DNA of 64,000 nucleotides, taken from assembly GCA_013368315.1 (NCBI GenBank), contig JAACJM010000254.1, positions 53,032-117,031 on the forward strand, in the 5' to 3' direction. Under the pieces are notes generated by a model. That model did not search any database. It had not been told where the DNA came from and was given only the letters and a program-made list of their open reading frames with translations. This stretch comes from Tetrapyrgos nigripes. Its lineage: Eukaryota; Basidiomycota; Agaricomycetes; Agaricales; Campanellaceae. The stretch's first letter is position 1. Every line of letters begins with the position of its first letter. This document shows, piece by piece, positions 34,198-45,191 of this stretch. The position numbers were made by a program, and so were the translations under genes.

Positions 34198-35243
34198 CTT
34201 ATACCTGGTCTTGCAATAATTACTTCAATAATCTAATTATACTGTTCATTGTAAGGGGACAGTTTCCTTTTTCCTTCCCTTCGCCTTTAGGACTTGTTTG
34301 TTCTTGTTTTATCTGGACTTCATCGACTTGTTTATCCCTGTTTCATTGTTTCATCATCCATCATTCATCGTTCATCATTTGATCTCTCATCATTCCACCT
34401 TTCTATTACTTCATTTCAACTGTACAGTTTTGTAGATCTTTTCCCAGGCCTTCATATGAGTATATATACCCCTTCCATGCAGGTGAGTATCCTTGAGTTT
34501 TTCTCTTTGGATCCCCTCCTGCAGGTGCGTAGTATGTCAGTCTTGTATCTTCTAGTTCTGATTTATATATCTTTGGATCCCCTCCTGCAGTTGTTGAGTG
34601 AGTGCCTCACATGTCAGGAGTTGCCCTTACATTCATAACATCTTAGCTTCAGTTATATTGCACATAATTTGTACCCTCTGAATTGTACTTTCATTAACTT
34701 CTTTTAATCATACTTATTGCACATATATAGTAGATTTCATACTGGTACATACTAATGACAGCTGTTGAAGTACTTCTCCAAAGCGAATAGCCTGTCCTCA
34801 ATCTGTCAAAAACCAGGCCACTACATACAATCAAGCTCCAAGTTGATCAGGGAAAGTTTTGATCAAAAGTCATGGTGAAATCAATTTTCAAAATCATCCT
34901 CGACCAATCGGCCTACCTCACCCATTGTGCCCAGATTGAAGTTTGAATGGACGACCTTGCAGAACCAATCGAGTGAAGACTGAAGACTAGAAGCTGTTGG
35001 TACCTCTTAGAAGTAATTACTGACAGCTATTCCCAAACGGACAGAGATCGCAAAGCTTTGAAGCTTCAATTCTGAGTCCAAGTTCAATCTGAGTCTTGAT
35101 GCAAGGAAAGTAAAGCACAAAGGGTGGTGGTTTTACTAGTAGGGCTGTTCGCTGTACATGTATATAGTAATATACAGTGTTTATGGTATGGCCTTTCCCA
35201 TAAAACCCTATATCCGGTAGCCTGGTAAGTATGGCTTTTGAAT
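34198..35243. other. no gene; short direct repeat
   Basis: CTTTGGATCCCCTCCTGCAG occurs twice, about 66 bp apart (near 34505 and 34571). Otherwise T-rich with nothing recognised. Confidence 0.45.
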
Positions 35244-35258
35244 GGGGGGGGGGGGGGG
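35244..35258 (+). repeat. 15-G homopolymer
   Basis: Fifteen consecutive G followed by AA and five more G. It could form a quadruplex and is also a likely place for sequencing error. Confidence 0.9.
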
Positions 35259-35379
35259 AAGGGGGAGGCAGTCGGCATCACAATTTTAAATAGATGATTG
35301 ATAGATATTGATAGATGAGTCTAAATTTTTCTTACTATGCTACTCTTTTAGCCAATTGGTGACCTGACTTGCTGAAGCT

Positions 35380-35660
35380 ACCACTGCCAATATTGAATAT
35401 TTCAAAATCATTGTTGCATCCAAATGGTCATCATTGACTCTGAGCCTCTGAGCAGAGAGGGAGTGAAGACTCAGGAAATTACGACTATTCCCAATCAACA
35501 GAGAAGCTTCGAAGCCCTTGACCAAACAAACAAACAGAGCCAAATTTAAGATGACTACTCCAAATCCAAAAATAAACATTTTTCCCTCCACAGTTACAGT
35601 TGATTCCCCCAACATACACCCTCCTCCCCCTACATCCAGTTTCAATCAAACCACCCCCCA
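35380..35660 (+). repeat. partial duplicate of the 5' end of the ubiquitin-fold gene
   Basis: Matches 27490-27770 in the same orientation: CTCTGAGCAG, GAAGCTTCGAAGCCCT, GACCAAACAAAC, AATCCAAAAATAA and the stretch around the start codon (ACACCC.C.CCCC.AC.TCCAGT). Coding capacity is lost after about 35650. The copy looks like a segmental duplicate of promoter plus first codons. 35661-36400 downstream has no supported gene; 35719-35751 is an inverted copy of the GCCTCGTAA motif. Confidence 0.75.
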
Positions 35661-36429
35661 TGGGTCCCCAACAAATCTCTCTCACAAGCTCCTTCTTAGA
35701 TATCACATCAAAAGGGTGTGGGCCAGCACTCTGCGTGGCGATTACGAGGCCACAGGGCTCACCACAAAAGTTAAGGGTCAATGCAGGAAGGAAGGGGCAG
35801 ACGCAGAAAGAGGTTCGAGGACCAAAAACGAAACATGATGACTGTCAAAGTAAATGGGGAAAAAAGAGCATCAAGTAAAACAGACAATACGAGCATTGAA
35901 GGACTTCATGGTGGTGCCACGAGTCCAGGATGCTGATCGTTGACAAAAAGGAAATATGAACAGGTGAAAATGGAACGAAATAGGAGAGAGAACAGGAATA
36001 ACCGGGGTATGGAATAGGCATAGCCACAAGCAGAAAGTGAGTGTAAAGAACTCAGCCTCATTCTTTGGGCTCATAACCCATACCTTCCATGCCTGGACCC
36101 ACACCTCCTGTGCCTGTACCCCATAACTACTTACCTACTGTATTACTATACCATTGCCAGCATTGGCTCCTTTGTGAGAGTAGTTGTATTTTCTTCATGC
36201 ATCAGTATATTCCTTTATACTCATTTCCAGAAATTTTCTAACTGCCAATGATTAAAATATGTGCTCTTCAAATGCTCTTAAGCTTAGATTGACATCATAT
36301 CTATGGCATACTGCCCAAGAATTACCTAAAATGAAGTTCAATGATAATCAAAAGAGGAAATGTCTACAATACTTAATGATATGCCATCTATAAACTCTAG
36401 AAACGCGAAGTAATCAATTGTAGAAAACG

Positions 36430-36603
36430 GGGATTAGCACAGCCAGTGCAACTGTACCCTGCACCTACCATACCTGTACCTATACCTTTCTGGGTGCCGT
36501 GGCAGCTGCGTAAGGCTGCACAAACAAGGATGTATCATAAGGAGGAAGTTTTAAGAAAAGCTGTAACATACACTGGAGTTAGAAATGTCAGGAGCCAAGT
36601 ATG
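36430..36603 (+). pseudogene. C-terminal fragment of a repeated gene (copy 1)
   Basis: Reads PAPTIPVPIPFWVPWQ, then KAAQTRMYHKEEVLRKAVTY and TGVRNVRSQV-stop. An inverted second copy is at 54802-55044. Similarity continues past the stop to about 36724 (GGGGCTACTTAGCATATGAG), so the repeat includes the 3' flank. The family is unknown; the Pro/Val/Thr-rich run before the tail is characteristic. Confidence 0.55.
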
Positions 36604-36734
36604 AGTTGTCCACGACACGGCATGGAGCTAGGATATTTTTAAAAGTAGATAGAATGAGAAGAAATTCAATAAGAAATGGAAGGAAATGGGAAGCTACGTG
36701 CTTAGGGGCTACTTAGCATATGAGAGTATCCAAA

Positions 36735-38556
36735 TGCAAGGACTCTTCGGCAACTTGAGTTGGCTAATCCTAGAGGGCGCCATACTGCAAGTCAACCTCT
36801 CTGCACAACCAGTCTCGTCTTTCTTCTTCTGCCCTCCTTCCCAGTCTCTCTCATTTTCCTGTTGCCCACAGCCCTTATCCATGTCAATTGCCCAGTCATG
36901 GCCACCCTCCTCGACCCAAGCCTAGTTTCATCTCAAAACATTCATACTCTCAGCCCATGCCAAGTTCCAATTCCAGCACAACTGACGACGGCAATGATCT
37001 CAGAACTGCTGTCAAGAAGCTAAAGCACAAAGCTCATATTCTGGCGACAAGGCTCTCTATCACCAAGGTGATTGGAAAGTTGACCACAGACAAGGTCATG
37101 TCCATGCTCGCTCACGCATTGTCCCATGTCGTTCATGATTGTGTCTTTCATGCCTCACAAAGCATCCTACCAGGGGACGAGACCACAAGAAGACGTGGCA
37201 TCATAGCATTCACTAGAAATTTTAATATTACAACTCCTTGGATCAGAATCCATTATTCACTGGACAATTTAATACTCCAACTCCATTTCTTGCCCAGTGC
37301 CGACAATGACAACTTAGAAGTCAGTGCAAGAATCCTCCGTTCCCACTTCAATGCCAGTTGGGATATCAGTGATATCATTGTTGTACCTGTTAAGTCAAAT
37401 GATTCAGAATTGGGGGCATGGACAATTTGACAGTGACTGACCAAATGAAATGTCCTTGCTGAGTGCTTCCATAGTTGACACGAATGCGGTTGCACTATAT
37501 TAATTAGAATTTAGTAAGTACACGATTAGTTATGGGAAACACTTACAGGCTGCTCAAGGTTACAAGCATCAGCACCACCACCAGGAGGGCAGTTGATCAA
37601 GTTGGCGGGATTGCCAGGGTCGGTGATGCGGCGCTCAAGGTTGCTAGTGGAGGCAGCGAAGGCGGAGACTGCGAGAGTGAAGAGAGTGATGAGGATAGCA
37701 GAGAATTGCATGATTAAAGTGGTTCAGAACGTAAGTTTGGAGTACTGGAGTTGCAGAAGCTGAGTGAGGAACACTGGGTTGAATCCAGGAGTGCTTTTAT
37801 AGGGATTTCACTCCTAAAGATACTTTCGGTTCAAAATAGAGATATTCTTGAGACGACACCGAAATATCAATTCCTTAAATTCAGAGTGGAGAATCCACTC
37901 GCACTATGAAACCCTCATCAGTAAAACTCTGGTTCCGAATCTGATTTCATAGCACACAGCATGACTCCACTATTACATGAAAGGCTGTTAGCAATGACCC
38001 GAGCTCGAGGACTGCCACCCTCAAATCAAACTTCGAAGTAGCGCCGGCTTTGTGTTGCATATCCAGTTGGTTCATGAATTATACACATGTGATCAGAGTA
38101 GACTATTTAGGAGTGGAGTGGTTACGCAGATGCAGTTGGATATTGGTAGAGATACTGGACGACGTTGATCAATATAACCTTTTACAAAAAAAAGTAAGTG
38201 TGGCCGGCTGTGTCGCTATGTAGATCTTTGCGAGGTAAATACTAGATGTCATCTTAAGTGCGGCGCAAGCACATAGGAGTTTAATGAGTGCATATGGATA
38301 CTGCGCTTTGAATTTAGCACATTGAATCAGCTTCAGTACATTTTTCTCTTGAATCTACTATTTACAGGGAATAATCCTCAGGAATCTGTCAGGACGAGGT
38401 GAGTACCCAGGCGGAGATCACAAGGAGCTACGGGCTCGACTAAGCTAAAAAAACAGCAATAATTACTAGAACTGTCGTTCCAAAAACGGTGAAGACTGCC
38501 CACCGAAAAGAAATTTATAATTAGCCGCAATCACACGACGGACGAGCCGGTTTGGA
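36735..38556 (+). repeat. left arm of a large inverted repeat
   Basis: About 1.8 kb, repeated in inverse orientation at 45441-47285 with high identity. It carries a small secreted protein gene on the minus strand. The outer edge is near GGACTCTTCGGCAACTTG (36740) and the inner edge near GACGGACGAGCCGGTTT (38540). Confidence 0.9.
37314..37711 (-). CDS. small secreted protein, copy A
   Basis: Three exons (37711-37547, 37494-37442, 37386-37314) give 96 residues. MQFSAILITLFTLAVSAFAA is a typical signal peptide; LERR just after it could be a Kex2-type processing site. The mature part has four cysteines (NCPPGGGADACN, PCNRIRVNYG, EDSCTDF). Introns are GT-AG. The coding sequence differs from copy B by a few residues (I/T, T/A, S/T, T/N). 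A TATA box (reverse complement of CTTTTATAGGG near 37795) lies about 85 bp upstream. No family recognised; it is a candidate secreted or cell-wall protein. Confidence 0.75.
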
Positions 38557-38887
38557 TGAGAAAGGTTTTTGCTTACGGAGTTTCAAAGTCCAAAAAATGC
38601 ATTGAAGTGACCAATATAACCTTTTACAAAAAAAAAGTAAGTGTCGCCGGCTGTGTCGCTATGTACGTGTTTGCGAGGTAAATACTAGATAGTCATCCTA
38701 AATGCGGCGCAAGTACATAGGAGTTTAATGAGCGCATCTGGATGCTGCGCTTTGAATTTAGCACATTGAATCAGCTTCAGTACATTTCGCTCTTGAACAT
38801 ATTATTTACAGGGAATAATCCTCAGGAATCTGTCACGACGAGGTGAGCGCTTAGGCGGAGATAACAAGGAGCTACGGGCTCGACTAA

Positions 38888-39542
38888 GAGCCTGTTCAGT
38901 AGAAAGTAAAGACACTTAAAAATTTTAACAGATTACTGCATATGGTAGTTCTGTTTATAATTCTATTGTGACCCTTTTGTGACTTGCGGAAAAAAAACCT
39001 CATCGCTTCGCTCGATAGCCTATATACCGCCTACGATATCCTCAATGGCTCAGAATGACACCGAGACAGCTGTACCCAAGAGCAGGAGACGCAAGAGGGC
39101 ACCGAAACCTGGCGGAAATGCCCTTTTCTTCCATCGTAAGATGCCGACTATCCTCCACTCCCAGTGCCCTCAACTGCTCTAGGAAGAACAAAAAAACATG
39201 TAACCGCATTCCAAGTTCGTTATATATCCGGTCGGGATGGCCTTTGATGAGTTCCAGAACCCACTGTGCACCGGTCTGGGCAGAGGTGTGATAAGGTTGC
39301 TTCCAGTAGTGAGGAGATGCGTAGATGGCGACGACAAGGACAATTACATTCACCAGCCACCCAGCAGCGAGTATAATGGGCCGTAGAGCATCCAGAGATC
39401 GCTGAGGATGCATACCGCTTGCTGAAGACGACCTTGACGCTCTTACGACTCTGTCACGCTTTCAGAGAAAATTTCAGACACCTGCCATTTCGAGTAATCC
39501 GTTAAAAAGTACACGCGTCTTTACTTTCTACTGAACAGGCTC
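38888..39542. mobile_element. PIF/Harbinger deletion derivative
   Basis: 655 bp with perfect 26-bp inverted ends GAGCCTGTTCAGTAGAAAG... and 3-bp target duplication TAA (38885-38887, 39543-39545), the hallmark of PIF/Harbinger. The uninterrupted site is visible in the neighbouring repeat copy (CTCGACTAAGCTAAAA at about 38437). Confidence 0.9.
39042..39413 (-). pseudogene. N-terminal remnant of a Harbinger transposase
   Basis: Reads PYHTSAQTGAQWVLELIKGH then PDRIYNELGMRLHVFLFFLE and LRALGVEDSRHLTMEEK, the region just before the DDE nuclease (DDE_Tnp_4) in basidiomycete Harbinger transposases. The catalytic domain is absent; after LTMEEK the sequence no longer matches the family, so an internal deletion removed it. 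Confidence 0.75.
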
Positions 39543-39627
39543 TAAGCTAAAAAACAGCAATAATTACTAGAACTCTGCTCACCGCAAAGAAATTTATGAT
39601 TAGCCGCAATCACGGATGAGAAAGTTT

Positions 39628-40808
39628 TTACTCCATATTTCTAGGAATAATAAGTACCATCAGTAACAATATACAATATCTAAAATTTCGAAGCCTTCAG
39701 GGAGTTCACTTATGTCCACCTCAAAACTTTTACCACGACCTCACCCCTTTTCGTTGCCACAGCCGCTCTTTGCCCTTCCCGACAACCGGAATGTCCAGGC
39801 TCGGTCTGGACCTAACCATGATGTCATGCCAGCGTGTCAAATCGGTCTTGTTGTAGCTATACGTACCAGCCTCGGGTTGTACTTGTTATTCCCGAAAGTC
39901 TATAACTTTACACCGTCGGCATTCGGCCAAGGACCAGCTTATCGTCGCCTCCACTTTACTCGCAAGCTTCACTTCGTATGTGATAGGCCAAACCGAAGGC
40001 AACTGCTCCCATCAAAACGTAGAGATTGAGAGTGAGCAATAGGGCTCGTAGATACTACGAACAAGTGTATGTAGTAGTAGTGGAAGTTGTAGTCAGATTT
40101 AATCATGGTGGGTGGGTTGGGTGGGCAGAAGAAAATTGCGTGCTAATCAGGGAAGGGGTGAAGTTGAAAGATCGTGAATTCGAACGAGAGAAATATAAGT
40201 ACGACGGATCATACTGGTCTACGACGGGCATCCGCTGCAAACCACAGCACCCGCCGCATCCGATCCTTGGAAAGGTGTTGAGACAATAAATCGTAAACAT
40301 AGAGAAAATAAATGAAACGATAAATGTATGTGTTAGAGAGGGGTATCGGATGATGTTCCGCTTGCTATTTGCCGAGGTCTTTGGAGGTGCAGGCACCTAC
40401 ATCAAAGAATTTGGGATTTGATTTGGAGAAATACTTCCTTACTACTTTACTCATCTTCCGAGATCTTTTGACTTCTTTTTACTCAGTCTTATCTTACAAA
40501 GTAGCTATATTAACTTACCAATCCTCTCAGATAGCGTAGTCAAGTCACAAAGTATCACAGGTAGTCACTTTTCTGGTATTTTGCTGTTCTATCCGCTGTC
40601 TTAGCTGACAGAGCGATCGAGAATAGCTTACCAAGATAGATAAGCCTCAGTAGTATAAAAAGCCTGTAAAAGTACGTAGAAAATCAGAATTCTCTTGCTG
40701 GTAATCTTAATCTGACCGGACTCAGATCCGATAGAACTACGGCAATACCTCAGTCTGCTTAACGCCCACCGATGCTCCCTCCCTTCTACATAATTGGACT
40801 ACGTGAAA
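39628..40808. other. no supported gene
   Basis: Open frames here (for example 39712-40029 and 40103-40396) have no recognisable domain or splice pattern. The sequence is between the split repeat and a foldback element. Confidence 0.4.
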
Positions 40809-41086
40809 GGGCCTCGTAACTGATGGCCCTTTGCCCCAGTCTCATGAGAACCAGTTTCTGGTGCTACGGAGTTTCAAAGTATTATCCAAAAAATGCATTG
40901 AATTGACTAAAATGGAAATTTCTCACACTTTTCTTTTAGTCAATTGCATCTAGGCGCCCTCAAGTCAGTCTGATGAAGCCGGTTTCGATGTTGAATGCAG
41001 CCGGTCCCACTCTACACAATACTCTGAGATATCTTGCTACAAGGGAAATGTGGGCCATCGCTGCGCGTGGCACGATGACGAGGCCC
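40809..41086. repeat. possible foldback/MITE of the GCCTCGTAA family
   Basis: Starts GGGCCTCGTAACTGATGGCC and ends in the inverse GGCCATCG...GATGACGAGGCCC, about 278 bp. An inner hairpin pairs TGCATTGAATTGACTAAAA (near 40900) with TTTTAGTCAATTGCAT. A further GGGCCTCGTAAC lies at 41199. No convincing target duplication. Confidence 0.45.
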
Positions 41087-41402
41087 AAAATAAGAGAATG
41101 GCATATCGGCACCGTATGGAATTTGCCGACTGAATGAAGGAGCTATCGAGCATGGCCACACGCTGGAACGTCAGGTTATAAGAACGAGTCCCTTAAAAGG
41201 GCCTCGTAACAAGATACATTCATTTGATTCAGTTTAGTGGTTTTACTCAACGCAAGTTCTTGATCCAATCTCCTGCTGCGGAACTACCATCACGACGCTG
41301 ACGTGCTCGATTTCGTTGGTTGGGGCTTGGAGTAGATATAGGCTGTAGCGGGCTGTATACCATCCACACCCGGCACGTTCGTAGAGGACCACGCCGTGTA
41401 TT

Positions 41403-41427
41403 ATCTACCTATCTATCTATCTATCTC
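41403..41427 (+). repeat. CTAT microsatellite
   Basis: Short (CTAT)n run: CTACCTATCTATCTATCTAT then CTC. 41428-42421 has no supported gene; the frame at 41597-41869 lacks recognisable content. Confidence 0.8.
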
Positions 41428-42421
41428 ACCACTGATATCCTGGAATTTACAGTCTGATAGTCAAAGGGCTACATCCACTCCTGAACATGGCTTCACCGCT
41501 TCTGTGTGAGTGGGCTTTGTGGCTCGCCCGGGCGGCTTAGTACGATTAAAAACCGGCAGTTAACTTAATTTGCGATTTTAAAGGATCATCATATCGATGA
41601 ACAGCTTGTGTGGAGTCCTAGGGACATCGCATCTATTAACGCCCAATGCTACACTGCATGCAAAGACCAGTAAATCTCCGGTAATTCCTTTGTCTGTCCG
41701 GAAATTTAATCGGCTTTGCACACGCACAAGCTTCTCAGACCATGACTGTCTAGAAGGCTCTAGACGCCGTATGGAGTACCCTCCCCGATCTGATCCCCAT
41801 CTACCGATACACCTATCTCCGTCCCTTTGTTTGGTATCGTTGGGACGCCGAGCCCCACCGTGTCCCTAAATAACCCGTCGACAGAGTTAAGAGCATCACG
41901 TCGATTCACCCAGCTTGGTGCTTCTGCCCGCACTAACCTCTGGAATAAGTACTTGCTACACTACTGAGTACAGTATCTGAATTTCAGAGATATGTAGGCG
42001 GATACTACTGAAAATAGCTCGTGGTGGATATGCTACAAGATGTCCGAGTCAACGAGCTGCCAAGGGGTTGGTTTCAAGGATACTCGTATTGGTACATTAT
42101 AAACCGTACGCAGATGAGTATACAGTGTAGAAGACACCACTGCGCATACTCTCCGTCCCTATTTCTGTACAAAGAGAGACGATTTTGGAATGGGTATGTC
42201 GCATTATGATTCTGAGATTTTAGAATGGAACAGCGGCAGGAAATTCGGACGTTCTGACGCTTCTAGATGTAGATAAAGATGGTAGAACTACTCGGAACCT
42301 GTGATACAGCTATTAACCAGCGCCCTGATATTACTCAAAGAAATCCTCAGGGAAAAAACAACTTGACGACGATGAGCACGAGTTGAAGCGTAACGAAGGG
42401 ATGTTAGGGTGTAAGCGAAAA

Positions 42422-44397
42422 GTATGGCGGTAATATTTTACAAAAAATCCGATTTTTGCAGGTTTTGATTGTGACTGAGATCATGTGCTTTTTGCAGGTA
42501 GCCAGACAAAGCTGAAAATTTCTGCAGGTTTGCTTCTCACGTATGTCAGGAATTTTTTTGGCAGGTTCCAGTAAACGATTTTTTGCAGGTGGCTCGACGA
42601 TGATCCTTCATTTTTTTTGCAGGTCCGATATGAGGGTCATTTTGTTACAGGTGTAATCTTCTACCTGCGCCAGAAAATTTTCGCAGGTTGGAGTTCTTAG
42701 AGGCACTGCCACCAGCCAGCGGGTCGGAGATTACTGGGCCGACATGTTGTGGTGCTTTGACAAAGGCGCAATGCGACCAACAATCCCGACGCACGCGCCT
42801 CTACTGCCATATTCCTTATATGGCTGTATCACTTATGTAGTAACCTGCCCAGATATTCGGACATTGTAGAGTTCCGTCTCGTTCAAGTCCTCTTCGAAGC
42901 CCATGAGTAGTTCAACAATCATCAACATCATTATTCTTGTAAGCTTTCCACCATTGTAGATATCATCCATACTCTGCGTAGTAGTAATATGTACTGTATC
43001 AATAACCATGTAAGTATTCTTTGTCCTCATATGGCATCCATGTCAGATCACATTGTGGCAAGGTATGCAGGCAGTCAAAACATAGTGACGGAGGGGCAGG
43101 AGAGGACGGAGGAGAGGGCGGGATGAGACAGGATGTGACATTGATTAGATAGTTGCTAAGCTAGACAATGCCTTGGGAACACTTGGCAGACCGGCACAAC
43201 TGCCTTCAGTGACCCTGGTGCTCAGAACTTACTCAGTTTGGATCTTGGGAGGGAGGTAAGGGGTATCATGTACAAGCGGATTAATGATCGCTTATCGGCC
43301 CGGCTATTTGGTTGTTCTTTATGGCGGTAATACTGTGCAAAAAATCCAAATTGGCTTTTTTTTTCGCAGGTTGACCAATTGTCAGCCATTTTTGCTAGTT
43401 TTCTTGCAGGTTGGACTGATTTCTCGTGTTTCTGTCTTTTTTTCCACAGGTTCTCCCTCGAAATGAGTAATGAGTTCTTTTTACACAGGCCCTAGACACT
43501 TGCTGGAAATTTCACAGGTCTGTCCCTTATGATGGCTTGTTTTTGCAGGTTGATTTCCTTTGGAGTGGTTTTTTTTTTGCAAGTACTTATCCATTCAAAA
43601 ATTCACAGGTTCTATCCAAGGTCCATATTCGGTGGTTCATGCAGGTGGCATTGGATTTGGGCAGCCGTTGCGCACCACTCTGTTGGCTGAGTAGCTCTAT
43701 CAGAAGAACAACCAAATAGCCGGACTGATAAGCAATCATTAACCCCCCTCCCAAGTTCGTCCAAACTGAGTAAGTTCTGAACAATAAACCCCAGGGGGAT
43801 TTCGGGGTCGCTGAGGGCGGTAGTACGGTAGCAACTCTCATCCTGTCTCATCCCGTCCTCTCCCCGTCCTCTCATGCCCGGCATGTATTGAGTGCCTGCA
43901 TACCTTGCCACAATGTGATCTGACATGGATGCCATATAAGTACAAAGAATGCATACATAGTTATTGATACAGTACATATTACAACTACACAGAGTATGGG
44001 TGATATCTAGGATGGTGGAAAGCTTACAGATGAGAATAATGATGTTTGTTTCCACGGATGATTGTTGAACTACTCAAGCGCATCAAAGGAGACTTGAACG
44101 AGACTGAACTCCACGACGTCCAAATGTCTGGGCAGTAGAGACTACACCGGTAACAAAATGACTGTCATATCGGACCTGCAAAAAATTGTTTACCAGAACC
44201 TGCGAAAAATTCCCGACATACAAGAAAAGCAAAGCTGCAAAAATTGGAGTGCCCTTTGGTGACCTGTAAAAAATTTTCGGCTTCGTCTGGCTACCTGCAA
44301 AAAATTCATGATCTCGTTCAAAATCAGAATCTGCAAAAAATTTGCTGAAAACAACACCTGCAAAAATCGGATTTTCTGCACAATATTACCGCCATAT
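42422..44397. repeat. 2-kb foldback with T-tract/GCAGGT arrays
   Basis: Left arm 42422-43318 and right arm 43702-44397 are inverted copies, both starting TATGGCGGTAATATT at the outer edge. A third copy of that terminus opens the loop at 43320. Each outer arm end and the loop consist of imperfect 24-37-bp units, each a T-rich tract ending GCAGGT or ACAGGT: eight in the left arm (42460-42690). The left arm carries an extra ~180 bp (42655-42840) missing from the right. No coding gene seen. Confidence 0.8.
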
Positions 44398-44474
44398 TTC
44401 TGCACGAAAGAATGGTGAAAAAGTAAATGATATATTTCTGCATCTATCTGCGTTAATATGTACAAAATCTGAAG

Positions 44475-45191
44475 CTATTCTATAGGAATTCCAATAATCC
44501 CATCGTCCGCCTCAAAGTCCCCTTCGTCGTGCGCCATACCAAAATCTGAAACAGAAGTTCCGGAAGTATCATCAGCAGAGATCCCGAGCATGCGCGATGC
44601 GAAACTACGTACCATATACAGCTGCAATCCTTCTTACACGTGTATTTCGAGACCTGAGGCCAAGTTTCGTGAGCTATACGCGAACGGCACATACATAGAG
44701 TAACTCACATAATCGAAGGAGGGCGAGCGCGTAGCAGGCCATAAAGGAAGGGATGTTAATGTAAAGGGAGCTACATAAACACATTGTCAGCTAGGCGTCT
44801 TCGAAGAAAGGGTCGAAGAACGCACCGTTTGGGTTTTGCTCGCGAACGACGAGTCAGACAGGTTGAGGAGATGCAACGGACATAATAACTCACCATATTC
44901 CGGACCGTCTTACGTGCATATACCCCATTCCTACTACGTAGACGCGTGAGAATTAGCGTGTCTGAACCGGCCTAGTGCGAAGACCTGCATGAGTGACCAT
45001 GTTGTAATGCGACGCTGAATGATGATGGACGTCATTGGAATACTGGAGGCAACGGACGTGGCAGAAAGAGGGAGGGAGAAGGTCGAGTCGGAGTTGGGAG
45101 GGATGGTGGTGGTACGCGACAGAAAGTGGGGCGTGTGAACTTCAAACTTGCTTGCCTTGGAGTCGTCGCGACTAGCAAAAAATTTCGTCAT
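44475..45191 (-). CDS. possible small multi-exon gene, unknown
   Basis: ATG 45191 gives MTKFFASRDDSKASKFEVHT, Ser/Thr-rich, open to about 44936. A last exon after a TTCAG acceptor reads DFGMAHDEGDFEADDGIIGI then PIE-stop (about 44550-44484). Middle exons are not resolved. The acidic tail looks coding. Location between repeats makes a transposon origin possible. Confidence 0.35.

Larger units (their letters stand above)
38165..39627 (+). repeat. direct repeat pair, second copy split by a transposon
   Basis: 38165-38580 (from AATATAACCTTTTACAAAAA) is repeated at 38608-38887 continuing at 39543-39627. A third, inverted copy is at about 45450-45835 inside the right arm. The split is exactly at the Harbinger insertion with duplication TAA. 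Confidence 0.85.

Noticed and set aside
31600..34935. Possible inverted-repeat pair (about 31605-31650 and 34875-34930) around the 32.3-34.2 kb coding region
   Set aside because: Only about 55 bp of similarity, no target duplication, and ends do not align; too weak to call an element.
36888..37430. 180-residue plus-strand frame with helical-looking sequence
   Set aside because: It overlaps the secreted-protein gene antisense, and the inverted copy of the arm breaks the same frame. Splice-supported coding on the other strand is the better reading, though a real overlapping gene is not excluded.
39712..40029. 105-residue frame starting MSTSKLLPRPHPFSLPQ
   Set aside because: No homology recognised, no introns, and located between repeats; chance frame is as likely.
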